From: Planctomyces sp. SH-PL62
GTDB lineage: Bacteria; Planctomycetota; Planctomycetia; Planctomycetales; Planctomycetaceae
Length of the DNA: 32,033 nucleotides
NCBI GenBank assembly: GCA_945893075.1
Contig: CAMDDX010000044.1
Location: forward strand, 1-32,033
Direction: 5' to 3'
The position numbers and the translations under genes are program-made. The notes below the pieces were generated by a model. The model was not told where the DNA came from. It did not search any database and saw only the letters and a list, made by a program, of their open reading frames with translations. Position 1 is the first letter of the stretch. Every line of letters begins with the position of its first letter. Below, in pieces: positions 1-7,133 of this stretch.

Positions 1-254
1 ATCGAGCATCTCCCGCTCAAGCCGCGGCGCATTCCATCGCGATCGTGGCGCGAGCTGATCAAGCATGATCAAACATGATCAAACAAGTCTGGGAAGTTGA
101 TCCGCTGCTGTGTACCCAATGCCAGCACGAAATGCGCATCGTGTCGCTCATCAATGACGCACAGATCATCGAGTGCGGCCAACTCGTCATCGAGCCGTGG
201 CTTGACGATCCGATGCCGGACTATGACAGCAATCCACCGCTCTGGCAGGTGTGA
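1..254 (+). pseudogene. IS91-type transposase, 3' remnant with frameshift
   Basis: This is the C-terminal end of a transposase gene whose beginning lies outside the window. Frame 1 reads a Trp-Arg-Glu-Leu-Ile-Lys segment up to about base 64 and then hits a stop. From base 75 another frame reads KQVWEVDPLLCTQCQ, then EMRIVSLI, and ends ...DYDSNPPLWQV with TGA at 252-254. The VDPLLCxxC...EMRIVSLI pattern matches the zinc-ribbon tail of IS91/IS801-type (Y2) transposases. Three tandem 10-bp units (CTGATCAAGC, then ATGATCAAAC twice, 55-84) sit at the frame change. Removing the last two units (20 bp) restores one continuous frame through Leu-Ile-Lys-Gln-Val-Trp. The usual leucine-rich stretch after the Glu of DAQIIE also seems to be missing, which suggests a second deletion. 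The family call is from recall of motifs; the frame repair is seen directly. Confidence 0.72.
55..84 (+). repeat. Three tandem 10-bp units causing a frameshift
   Basis: CTGATCAAGC is followed by two identical ATGATCAAAC units. The 20 extra bases shift the transposase frame by two. The array looks like replication slippage on an already unconstrained gene. Confidence 0.85.
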
Positions 255-669
255 CACACGCGACATGAAACGACATGAAAAGTCGCCGTGGATGTCGTCT
301 GGGACTTTCCTGCTATTGCCCGCCACACGACCACCTCCGAGAGCAGGGGAATGAGCGGAAACTGCTCCGCGGCGAGAGCGAAGGGTGCCAACGAGCCTGC
401 CATTTGTGTTTCAGGACCGCGGTGCAACATGAAACGCATGAAACCGCCGCTTCGCAGTGGATTTGTCGGGCACTCGCCCGCGACATCCGAAAAGCGAATT
501 CCTATCAATTGACGACGGCCGACACCGACGACCGCGTCGTGCCCGGCCACTCCTTCAAGTTCGCGGCGCGCCTGAATCAGCAATCGAGTCCTTGACCGGT
601 CGCAGATCAGGCGCGTCATTGAGGAAGTCCTCGGTTGAGAAGGCTTGGGCCACACGTGCAATCGTCGGC
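255..669. other. Non-coding stretch between transposase remnant and Uma2 gene
   Basis: No convincing gene was found on either strand. Open frames here show no recognisable motif and mirror one another. Two more short tandem duplications occur: CGACATGAAA twice at 261-280, and CATGAAACG/CATGAAACC at 428-445. The stretch probably contains the outer end of the IS91-type element plus debris, but I cannot define its terminus. Confidence 0.5.
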
Positions 670-1326
670 TCAAGCCAACAGCCGGCGCAGCGTTTCGAGG
701 TTGGTTGCTGAGTCGAAGATGGCTCGAATCGGGATGCGAAAGCCGGTGACGACGCGGCTTTCGATGTCTCCGGAACCGGACTTCAGCAGCAGGCGAAAGG
801 CACCTTCTTCGAGCACATATTGTTCGACGGACTCGGCCTCCGCATCCACGATCCAATACTCGCGGACGCCGTGAGCCTCGTAGTCCTCAAACTTCACGCC
901 GCGATCATATTTTTCTGTGGTCGGCGACAAGACCTCCACGACGAAATCCGGCACCGGAAACTTCATCGTGTCGGGAGTGAACGCCGCAGCGTTCTCGCGA
1001 CTGAAGAACACGACGTCTGGCTCGTAGTCATTACGAGGAAAAACACACAGGCACTTCTCATGGCGGACTTCGCCGAGTTGATGATGATTGACGAAATACT
1101 TCAGCAAGGCGACGAGTTCCAGTTGCGCACACAGATGACGGTTTCGAGCCGGTGAATGCACGATGACTTCTCCCTCAATGAATTCGACTTTCTGATCGTC
1201 CGACATCTCATCGTAAAAACGCTCGCGTCGTTCGGTCTCGTCGCGCAGACGATTGACGAGCGTGGCCGTGATGTCGGGCAGTCGCGGAGATTTCAGTATC
1301 GGCGAGAGGTCAAGTGTGGCAGTCAT
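670..1326 (-). CDS. Uma2 family (DUF820) PD-(D/E)XK nuclease-like protein
   Basis: The 218-residue protein has the layout of the Uma2/DUF820 family, predicted restriction-endonuclease-fold proteins of unknown role that are expanded in Planctomycetota and Cyanobacteria. Visible landmarks are VEFIEGEVI (about residues 47-55), EPDVVFF (102-108), PDFVVEVLSPTT (126-137) and the C-terminal KFEDYEAHGVREYWIVD block (145-161). The EPDV and EVLSP acidic residues fit the PD-(D/E)XK active site. An in-frame TTG at 1359 would extend it by 11 residues. I chose the ATG at 1326 because a CATAAT -10-like box lies 9 bases upstream and would be inside the longer frame. It is transcribed in the same direction as ispG, 92 bp downstream of it. 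Biological role unknown. Confidence 0.85.
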   Translation of the reverse strand: MTATLDLSPILKSPRLPDITATLVNRLRDETERRERFYDEMSDDQKVEFIEGEVIVHSPARNRHLCAQLELVALLKYFVNHHQLGEVRHEKCLCVFPRNDYEPDVVFFSRENAAAFTPDTMKFPVPDFVVEVLSPTTEKYDRGVKFEDYEAHGVREYWIVDAEAESVEQYVLEEGAFRLLLKSGSGDIESRVVTGFRIPIRAIFDSATNLETLRRLLA

Positions 1327-1335
1327 GGTGCTGAG

Positions 1336-1363
1336 ATTATGCCAGACGACTCGCGGCAAACAA
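1336..1363 (-). promoter_or_regulatory. Candidate promoter close to the Uma2 start
   Basis: On the minus strand, TTGTTT (1358-1363) and CATAAT (1336-1341) are separated by 16 bp. The -10-like box is only 9 bases from the ATG, so the transcript would be leaderless or nearly so. No Shine-Dalgarno is visible. Judged by eye only. Confidence 0.35.
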
Positions 1364-1418
1364 GCAGCGTCTCGCCAAACCGGCCGAAACTTCCGAAGTC
1401 TTCGGAGAGTCGCGTGTG

Positions 1419-2555
1419 CTACGACTTGGCGGCGATCAACTGGTCGAGTTGTTGTTTGAGTTGCGGGAGGATCGCGTCATACGGAAACGCTCCCAGCGAC
1501 TCCGTCCGGCGTTTGAGATTCACGTGCGTTGGTCCGCACCAGAGGCCGAGGTCGGCGTCGTCGGTTTCGCCGGGGCCGTTCACTCGGCAGCCCATGACGG
1601 CGATCGTGATGGCGTGCTCTTTCGCGTAGGCGGTCATCTCTTTGACTTGCTGAGCTAGTTCGACGAACGCTTCGTTTTCGACGCGCGAGCAACTGGGGCA
1701 ACTGATGATGTTGAGTTGCTTGAGGCCGAAGTCCACGAACGTGCGGACTCGGCCGGCGGCGATGTCTGCGAGAATTTGGCGGCCGACGGTGATCTCTTCC
1801 CCCTTGCGAGGATTCGGCACGGTCAGCGAGACGCGGATCGTGTCGCCGATCCCTTTGCTGATGAGCTGCTCGAAGGCGATGCGGGTTTTGATGATGCCGT
1901 CGGGAGGCATCCCGGCTTCGGTGACGCCCAGGTGCAGCGGGACGTCGGGACGACGCTCGGCGAAGCGGCGGTTGACTTCGATGACTTTGCTCGGATCGCT
2001 GTCCTTCAGAGAGACGGCGTACCGCGTGAAGCCGAGCGAATCGAGGAAGTCGCAGTGCTCCCACGCGCTTTCGAGCATCGGCGTGATCGAGTCGGCCGGA
2101 TCGAATTTCTCTTTCTTGTCGGGATCGACGCTGCCGCAGTTCACGCCGACGCGGATCGCGCAGTCGTTGTCGCGAGCGACGTCGGCGAGGTAGCGGACCT
2201 TGTCCTGCCACGGCTTCTCGCGTTCGTGGTGATAAAGATGTCCGGGGTTGTAGCGGACCTTGTCCACATGCGGGGCGACGAGTTCGGCGAGGCGATAGTT
2301 CTCCTGTAAATCGACGGAGAGATTTGCTGTTGTCTGCTTGCGAATCTCGGCGAGAGCGGCGGCGTCCTGCTTGCTGTCCACGGCGATGCGGATGACGTCG
2401 GCACCGGCGGCGGCGATCGCGTTGACCTGTTGGACGGTCGCGCCGATGTTGGTGGTGTGCGTGGCCGTCATGCTCTGCACGGCGATGGGGTGCTCTTGGC
2501 CGATGGTGATCGAGCCGATTCGCACGGCTCGCGTGGGATTGCGGGGCAGGTCCAA
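1419..2555 (-). CDS. ispG: 4-hydroxy-3-methylbut-2-en-1-yl diphosphate synthase (IspG/GcpE)
   Basis: The 378-residue protein is a full-length bacterial (short-form) IspG, the [4Fe-4S] enzyme that converts MEcPP to HMBPP in the MEP isoprenoid pathway in the cytoplasm. The N-terminal TIM-barrel part contains [13 protein letters not shown] (about residues 24-36) and [13 protein letters not shown]. The C-terminal cluster domain carries CPSC (C286, C289) and [10 protein letters not shown] (C323, E330), which are the three cluster cysteines and the conserved glutamate. The start is TTG at 2553-2555. AAGGAG (minus strand, 2563-2568) lies 7 bases upstream, which strongly supports this non-ATG start. 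The gene is divergent from the large beta-propeller gene and upstream of the Uma2 gene. Nothing is missing, so it is very likely functional. Confidence 0.97.
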   Translation of the reverse strand: MDLPRNPTRAVRIGSITIGQEHPIAVQSMTATHTTNIGATVQQVNAIAAAGADVIRIAVDSKQDAAALAEIRKQTTANLSVDLQENYRLAELVAPHVDKVRYNPGHLYHHEREKPWQDKVRYLADVARDNDCAIRVGVNCGSVDPDKKEKFDPADSITPMLESAWEHCDFLDSLGFTRYAVSLKDSDPSKVIEVNRRFAERRPDVPLHLGVTEAGMPPDGIIKTRIAFEQLISKGIGDTIRVSLTVPNPRKGEEITVGRQILADIAAGRVRTFVDFGLKQLNIISCPSCSRVENEAFVELAQQVKEMTAYAKEHAITIAVMGCRVNGPGETDDADLGLWCGPTHVNLKRRTESLGAFPYDAILPQLKQQLDQLIAAKS

Positions 2556-2627
2556 GGGGAGACTCCTTTATGTGATGACCTCGTAAAGACCGGCGAATGA
2601 TAGCGGAGATTCATGGGGCGTGGAGTC

Positions 2628-2722
2628 GGGGTCGGGTGTGCGAATTTCAGAATTTGCCGACATAGGTTTGGGAGATTGGAAAGACGATGACGGCAAATTC
2701 TGAAATTCGCACACCCGACCCC
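2628..2722. repeat. Perfect 32-bp inverted repeat, GGGGTCGGG-ended
   Basis: Arms 2628-2659 and 2691-2722 are perfect reverse complements (32/32) around a 31-base loop. The outer ends read GGGGTCGGG...CCCGACCCC. Two other elements with the same ends occur at 15292-15375 and 19470-19572. It lies in the divergent region between ispG and the large beta-propeller gene and ends 7 bases before that gene's candidate -35 box. Confidence 0.95.
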
Positions 2723-2728
2723 TTCGCG

Positions 2729-2757
2729 TTGCCGCTCTTCGTGAACCGTGACAGAAT
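2729..2757 (+). promoter_or_regulatory. Candidate promoter for the large beta-propeller gene
   Basis: TTGCCG (2729-2734) and CAGAAT (2752-2757) are 17 bp apart. The -10-like box is 8 bases before the ATG at 2766, which implies a nearly leaderless transcript. No Shine-Dalgarno is seen. Inference from spacing only. Confidence 0.35.
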
Positions 2758-2765
2758 GGTCGGCC

Positions 2766-5700
2766 ATGAGAGTTCGCTGGTTCGGATTTTTGATCGTTCT
2801 CACGTTGGGCTCGGTGAGCTTCGCGCAGGATGCGTCGTCGAAGTCGGAGCATGAGCCGTTTCCGCAGTCGGCGAAATTGGCTCGTGATCGGCGGGCGGAG
2901 TTGGTGTTGGAGACGGCGCGGGCGCAGCTTCGGCAGAAGGACGACGCGTCGGCGATGGTGGCGCTGCAAGAGTTGCTCGATGGGCCGAATGCTTTCGGCC
3001 GTGGCGACACGACTGTGCCCAGTCTTGTGGAAGAGGCGACTCGGCTGCTGCGTGAGATGCCGACTTCGGCACGCGAGGCTTATGAACGACAACACGGTGC
3101 GGAAGCGAATCGGCTGTGGCAAGCGGCTCGGCAAAGTGATCGGCCGGAGGCGTTGCGAGAGGTAGCGGTACGATTCGGCGTGACGAAGGCGGGGTGGTCC
3201 GCGTTGCGAGATTTGGCGGGTCGGGCTCTGGATCGGGGCGAGTGGCGATTGGCGTCGGCGGCCTCGGCGGCGTTGGCGCGACATCCGCATTCGGCAGACT
3301 CGACAGAGACGGGGTGGATCACGGGCTGGATTCTGGCAGAGTCTCGCGCAGCATCGGATGGTCCATCGGCTCGCGAGTTGTGGGAGCGATACCGGACGTT
3401 GCTGGAACGCTCGCCCGCGCCGGCCACATCGGACAACAAGAACTTGGCGGAATGGTTGCAGAGACAATTGCCTCTGACAGCGCCCGCGGTGACAGATGAG
3501 CGAACTGCGTTCGGCCTCGCACCGTCTGGGCACAATGTTTGGCAGCACGCCGCGAAGACGAATGGCGTTTGGTTGGAGGAGATCTTCAACGAGTGGGGCC
3601 ACTACGACGTGCTGGCTTTGCCGAGCGTTCAGCCGTTGGTGATCGGTGATGTGGTGGTGGCGCGATTCGTGCATCCGGCGAAAGTCGTGGCCGTTGATGC
3701 TCGGCGCGGGAAGTTACTTTGGGAGCAATCGTTCGCGAAGGAACCGCTGGCTCCGACCTTCACGGACTTGGAGCGGCATCCGGGAATTCGCTCGTCGTTG
3801 ATGGACGAGTTACAGCGGCGTTGGTTCGGCGATTCGGTGCGCGGCCGCATGACCAGCGACGGTCGGCGGCTGTTTCTGGTGAATGACTTGGACGATCTCG
3901 ACCTGAAACCGGGCGCTGGCGGACGGCTGCGGAATCATCTGGAAGCGTGGGACTTGGCGACGGGCGAGCGGCGTTGGCGCATCGGCAGCTCGGTCAACGA
4001 ACCGCCGACGGGATTTGAAGGTGTGTACTTTCTCGGCCCGCCGCTGGTGAGCGACCGATTGTTGTACGTTGTGGCGCAGCGCGAATTGCAGGTGGCGTTG
4101 TGGGTGCTGCGGGCGAGCGATGGACAACTCGAATGGACGCTGCCGTTGGCGGAGACTGATCGGCAGCAATTCAAAGAGACTGGCTGGCGTCACGTCGCGT
4201 GCCCGGTGACGTGGGCTGGCGGCCGATTGATTTGCCCCACGGCAGCCGGCTGCTTCGTGGCGGTCGATCCGACGACGCGATCGCTGGCGTGGAGCGCGCG
4301 GTTTGAGCGTGACGACATCAAGAATGCGACCGGTTTCTTCGCGGCGGATCGTGATCGACCTTTACCGGTGCGGTGGTGGGAATCGTGGCGTGAGGTGACG
4401 AGTCGTCAGGTGAAAGTCGAGAGTCGCGAGTCGGACGGCAACTCTGTGTTACTCATCGCGACTCCGGAATCGCGCAGCTTACGAGCGTTGGATTCGCGGA
4501 CGGGTGAACTCGTCTGGCGTGTGAAGTTCGCGGAGCCGTTGTTTTTCGCCAGCGGACCGTCTGGAGTTTTGGTTTTTGAACGACAAGGGGTCACGGCCGT
4601 GGACCCAGCCACCGGTCGCGAGCGCTGGCATACGCCACTTTCAGCACCGGCCGGGCCGGGAGATTGGATCAGCGGACATTACGTCTGTCCGTTGCTGGCT
4701 GGCGGATGCGCGGTGATCGACGCGGCGTCAGGAAGTGTGCGCCGGACTGACGACCATTTCTGGGGGGATTTGGATTCCAAGGAATTGGCGTCGAAGGAAC
4801 TCTTCTCATTGTCGACAGGCCGCATCGTGCGTGCCGGTGAGCGATGGGCGGTGCTGACTCCCAGCCACCTGGGGTTGTTCGAGTCCGCTGCCAATCGGCC
4901 GTCCGAGATCACCAAGCGACCACCGTCGAAGCCAGACGAAATCGAGAGTGCCCAGCGCCGCGGCGATCTGCTCACTGCATTGCGTGACACGCTCGATTGG
5001 CTGGACCTGCACCCCGACGGCGAGCGGACGATTTCGGAGCCAGCCACTGCCGATTCCAGATCGCGATCGGAGGTGCCTCGATCGGCCTCCACGCGGACCG
5101 TGCGGCTCGATCGTTGGGCACAGGGAATGATTCTCGACCTGTTCGCGAAAGCCGACGCAGTGACTCGGCCAAAGATGGATGCCGTGCTGATCGAGCGACG
5201 ACAACGAGCGAACGACAGCCCGGATGCCTTCGCCTTAAAGACGCTGGCGGACAAGCTGGCTGGCTTGCCAATGGGACGCGACTTGCGACTCCAGTTGTCG
5301 GGACGGTCCAGCGTTGGTGTCGGTTATCTGCCGACGAGTCTCGCGCTCCGCGAAATCGCTCAGGGGAATGATCGTGCGGCGGCGGCTCAGGCGTGGTATC
5401 GACTGGCGCTGCTGCATGATTTTCGGAGTGAGCCGCAGGAAGCGGCCGACTGCTATCGCGAGCTGCGCGACCGCTTCGCCGACGTGAAGCTGGCGGACGG
5501 ACGCAGTTCCTCGGAATGGCTGGCCGAAGTCATGCCCGATTCGCTGATTGGCCGTGCGTTGTCCGAGGGGCCGCGCGACCCGTGGCCCGATCGGCTGCCG
5601 AAGATCACGCCTCAAGACGAACCGCACGATGACATCTATTACTTTCCGATTCCGTTCCAAAGCCGCGATCCGAATTGGCGACGGATGACGGTCGCCGTAG

Positions 5701-6971
5701 ACCGCCAAGGACGCAAGGTTCGTTTTCATGGAGCGGGACAACGCGGGTTCTGGGACTTGCCGCTGCCGAAATCGAACTCTCCCCTCCGACACAATTGGCT
5801 GATGTACCACGGCTGGGGACTCGGACCACTGCTGGTGTTGCAAGTCGGCGAAGATTTGTTTGGCATTCAGCCGCTCGACGAGCGCGGCGAGACCAACGCC
5901 AAGTTGCTGTGGACGATCACGGTCGGGCCTTATGAAGAAGTCGCGGCGCACCAGTTCCTGCCAGGTCGGTTGGGAGTTCGCCCGGACGACTATCTCTTGT
6001 TGGATCGGTACGAGCAGCCGGTGCTCGACGTCGTCCACGCGAGTCCGGGGTTGCTGTGCTATCGCTCTCGCAATCGGTTGATCGCGCTTGATCCGGCAAC
6101 CGGCTCGCGCTTGTGGATGCGACATCATCTGCCGCCGCTGGTCTCCGTCACAGGCGATGGCGAGCACGTCGTCCTGCGGTTGATCGCCACGCGCGAACTC
6201 GAGGTGCGGCGCGGCTTCGACGGACGGTTGCTGTCGCGGCGTGAAGAGACCGCCGATCCGAATTCGGTGGTGCTGGAACTCGGCACGCGGCGTCTGTTGC
6301 TTGAAGTGGAGAAACCGGACGATGCGTCGTCCGCACTGCGGTTACGTTTCCAGGATCTCGTCAGCGGCGAGACACGTTGGGAACGCGCGCTGCCGCCGCA
6401 CAGTGTTCCGCTGGCGGTGGATGAATCGCGCTGCGCCATCGTCGAGCCGACCGGGACGTTACGTTTTCTATCGCTGGTTGATGGTCAAGAATTGGCGAAA
6501 CAGGACGTCACGCTGCCGAAGTCGCTCGCCACCGCGCACGTTTTCGGCGACGACCTGCGGCTGTTCGTGATCCTCGCGGGCCCAGTGACGGAGCAAAGTT
6601 GGCTGGCAACTCAGCAAGACCGCGGCAATTTTCGCAAGCCGCTGTTGAATGGCTGGCTGCACGCGTTCGATCGTCGCACTCTGCGTTTACTCTGGACGAT
6701 CCCCACGAAGAATCTGCCGCTGGCGATCGACCAACCATCCGACGCTCCATTCTTGTTGTTGACCTATAAACGCCCCAGCGACGACTCGACCGATGGCCAA
6801 AACTCGGACGGCGTGCTGCACCTCATCGACAAACGCACGGGCAAGGAAGTCTTGTACGAAGCCGGTCTTCAGCAAACCGTCTACGTGTCACTGGAGCCTG
6901 ATCCGCTGCAACATCACATCGACCTGCTGACGCCGAAACGCCGCATTCGGCTGGATTACGCCAGCGAATGA
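2766..6971 (+). CDS. Very large secreted PQQ-type beta-propeller protein
   Basis: The protein is about 1401 residues. The frame opens at a GTG at 2748. The ATG at 2766 is preferred because it begins a clear signal peptide (MRVRWFGFLIVLTLGSVSFA, cleavage likely near AQD). Residues of about 25-190 look helical and may contain TPR-like repeats. PQQ/BamB-type blades of the form aVDxxTGxxxW recur near residues 308, 392, 444, 496, 571, 608, 1103, 1297 and 1351, giving two propeller regions with an alpha-helical insert between them (about 690-900). PQQ itself need not be bound, since the motif is used in BamB-like scaffolds and kinases too. No cofactor-ligand residues were identified. It appears to be transcribed alone. 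The family is common in Planctomycetota and its substrate is unknown. It is likely periplasmic or surface-exposed. Confidence 0.88.
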   Translation: MRVRWFGFLIVLTLGSVSFAQDASSKSEHEPFPQSAKLARDRRAELVLETARAQLRQKDDASAMVALQELLDGPNAFGRGDTTVPSLVEEATRLLREMPTSAREAYERQHGAEANRLWQAARQSDRPEALREVAVRFGVTKAGWSALRDLAGRALDRGEWRLASAASAALARHPHSADSTETGWITGWILAESRAASDGPSARELWERYRTLLERSPAPATSDNKNLAEWLQRQLPLTAPAVTDERTAFGLAPSGHNVWQHAAKTNGVWLEEIFNEWGHYDVLALPSVQPLVIGDVVVARFVHPAKVVAVDARRGKLLWEQSFAKEPLAPTFTDLERHPGIRSSLMDELQRRWFGDSVRGRMTSDGRRLFLVNDLDDLDLKPGAGGRLRNHLEAWDLATGERRWRIGSSVNEPPTGFEGVYFLGPPLVSDRLLYVVAQRELQVALWVLRASDGQLEWTLPLAETDRQQFKETGWRHVACPVTWAGGRLICPTAAGCFVAVDPTTRSLAWSARFERDDIKNATGFFAADRDRPLPVRWWESWREVTSRQVKVESRESDGNSVLLIATPESRSLRALDSRTGELVWRVKFAEPLFFASGPSGVLVFERQGVTAVDPATGRERWHTPLSAPAGPGDWISGHYVCPLLAGGCAVIDAASGSVRRTDDHFWGDLDSKELASKELFSLSTGRIVRAGERWAVLTPSHLGLFESAANRPSEITKRPPSKPDEIESAQRRGDLLTALRDTLDWLDLHPDGERTISEPATADSRSRSEVPRSASTRTVRLDRWAQGMILDLFAKADAVTRPKMDAVLIERRQRANDSPDAFALKTLADKLAGLPMGRDLRLQLSGRSSVGVGYLPTSLALREIAQGNDRAAAAQAWYRLALLHDFRSEPQEAADCYRELRDRFADVKLADGRSSSEWLAEVMPDSLIGRALSEGPRDPWPDRLPKITPQDEPHDDIYYFPIPFQSRDPNWRRMTVAVDRQGRKVRFHGAGQRGFWDLPLPKSNSPLRHNWLMYHGWGLGPLLVLQVGEDLFGIQPLDERGETNAKLLWTITVGPYEEVAAHQFLPGRLGVRPDDYLLLDRYEQPVLDVVHASPGLLCYRSRNRLIALDPATGSRLWMRHHLPPLVSVTGDGEHVVLRLIATRELEVRRGFDGRLLSRREETADPNSVVLELGTRRLLLEVEKPDDASSALRLRFQDLVSGETRWERALPPHSVPLAVDESRCAIVEPTGTLRFLSLVDGQELAKQDVTLPKSLATAHVFGDDLRLFVILAGPVTEQSWLATQQDRGNFRKPLLNGWLHAFDRRTLRLLWTIPTKNLPLAIDQPSDAPFLLLTYKRPSDDSTDGQNSDGVLHLIDKRTGKEVLYEAGLQQTVYVSLEPDPLQHHIDLLTPKRRIRLDYASE

Positions 6972-6999
6972 CTGGCCAATTCCTCGTGTTAGAGACAAT

Positions 7000-7094
7000 G
7001 TAGGGTGGGTCGAGTCATCGAGACCCACCACGAACCTCGGCCCCATAGTCATGAGAAACATTTTGGTGGGTCTCGATGACTTGACCCACCCTAC
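7000..7094. repeat. 31-bp inverted repeat, GTAG...CTAC type
   Basis: Arms 7000-7030 and 7064-7094 match at 30 of 31 positions around a 33-base loop. The ends are GTAGGGTGGGTC and GACCCACCCTAC. It fills most of the 162-bp gap between the beta-propeller gene and the DUF1553 gene and could act as a transcript-end hairpin, although no T-run follows. Confidence 0.93.
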
Positions 7095-7133
7095 GATTAA
7101 GAACTTCGTTGCACCGCCGCTGGACTTTCGCAA

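Noticed and set aside
1391-1406. Small hairpin TCCGAA-GTC-TTCGGA between ispG and the Uma2 gene
   Set aside because: A six-bp stem without a T-run is too weak to call a terminator or an element.
2568-3674. Long minus-strand open frame (368 codons) opposite the large beta-propeller gene
   Set aside because: It is Arg/Pro-rich without any motif and antisense to a gene with a signal peptide and repeated propeller blades. High-GC sequence opens such frames by chance.
5235-6167. Minus-strand open frame of 310 codons inside the beta-propeller gene
   Set aside because: Antisense shadow with no start signal and no known motif, while the plus strand encodes clear propeller blades.
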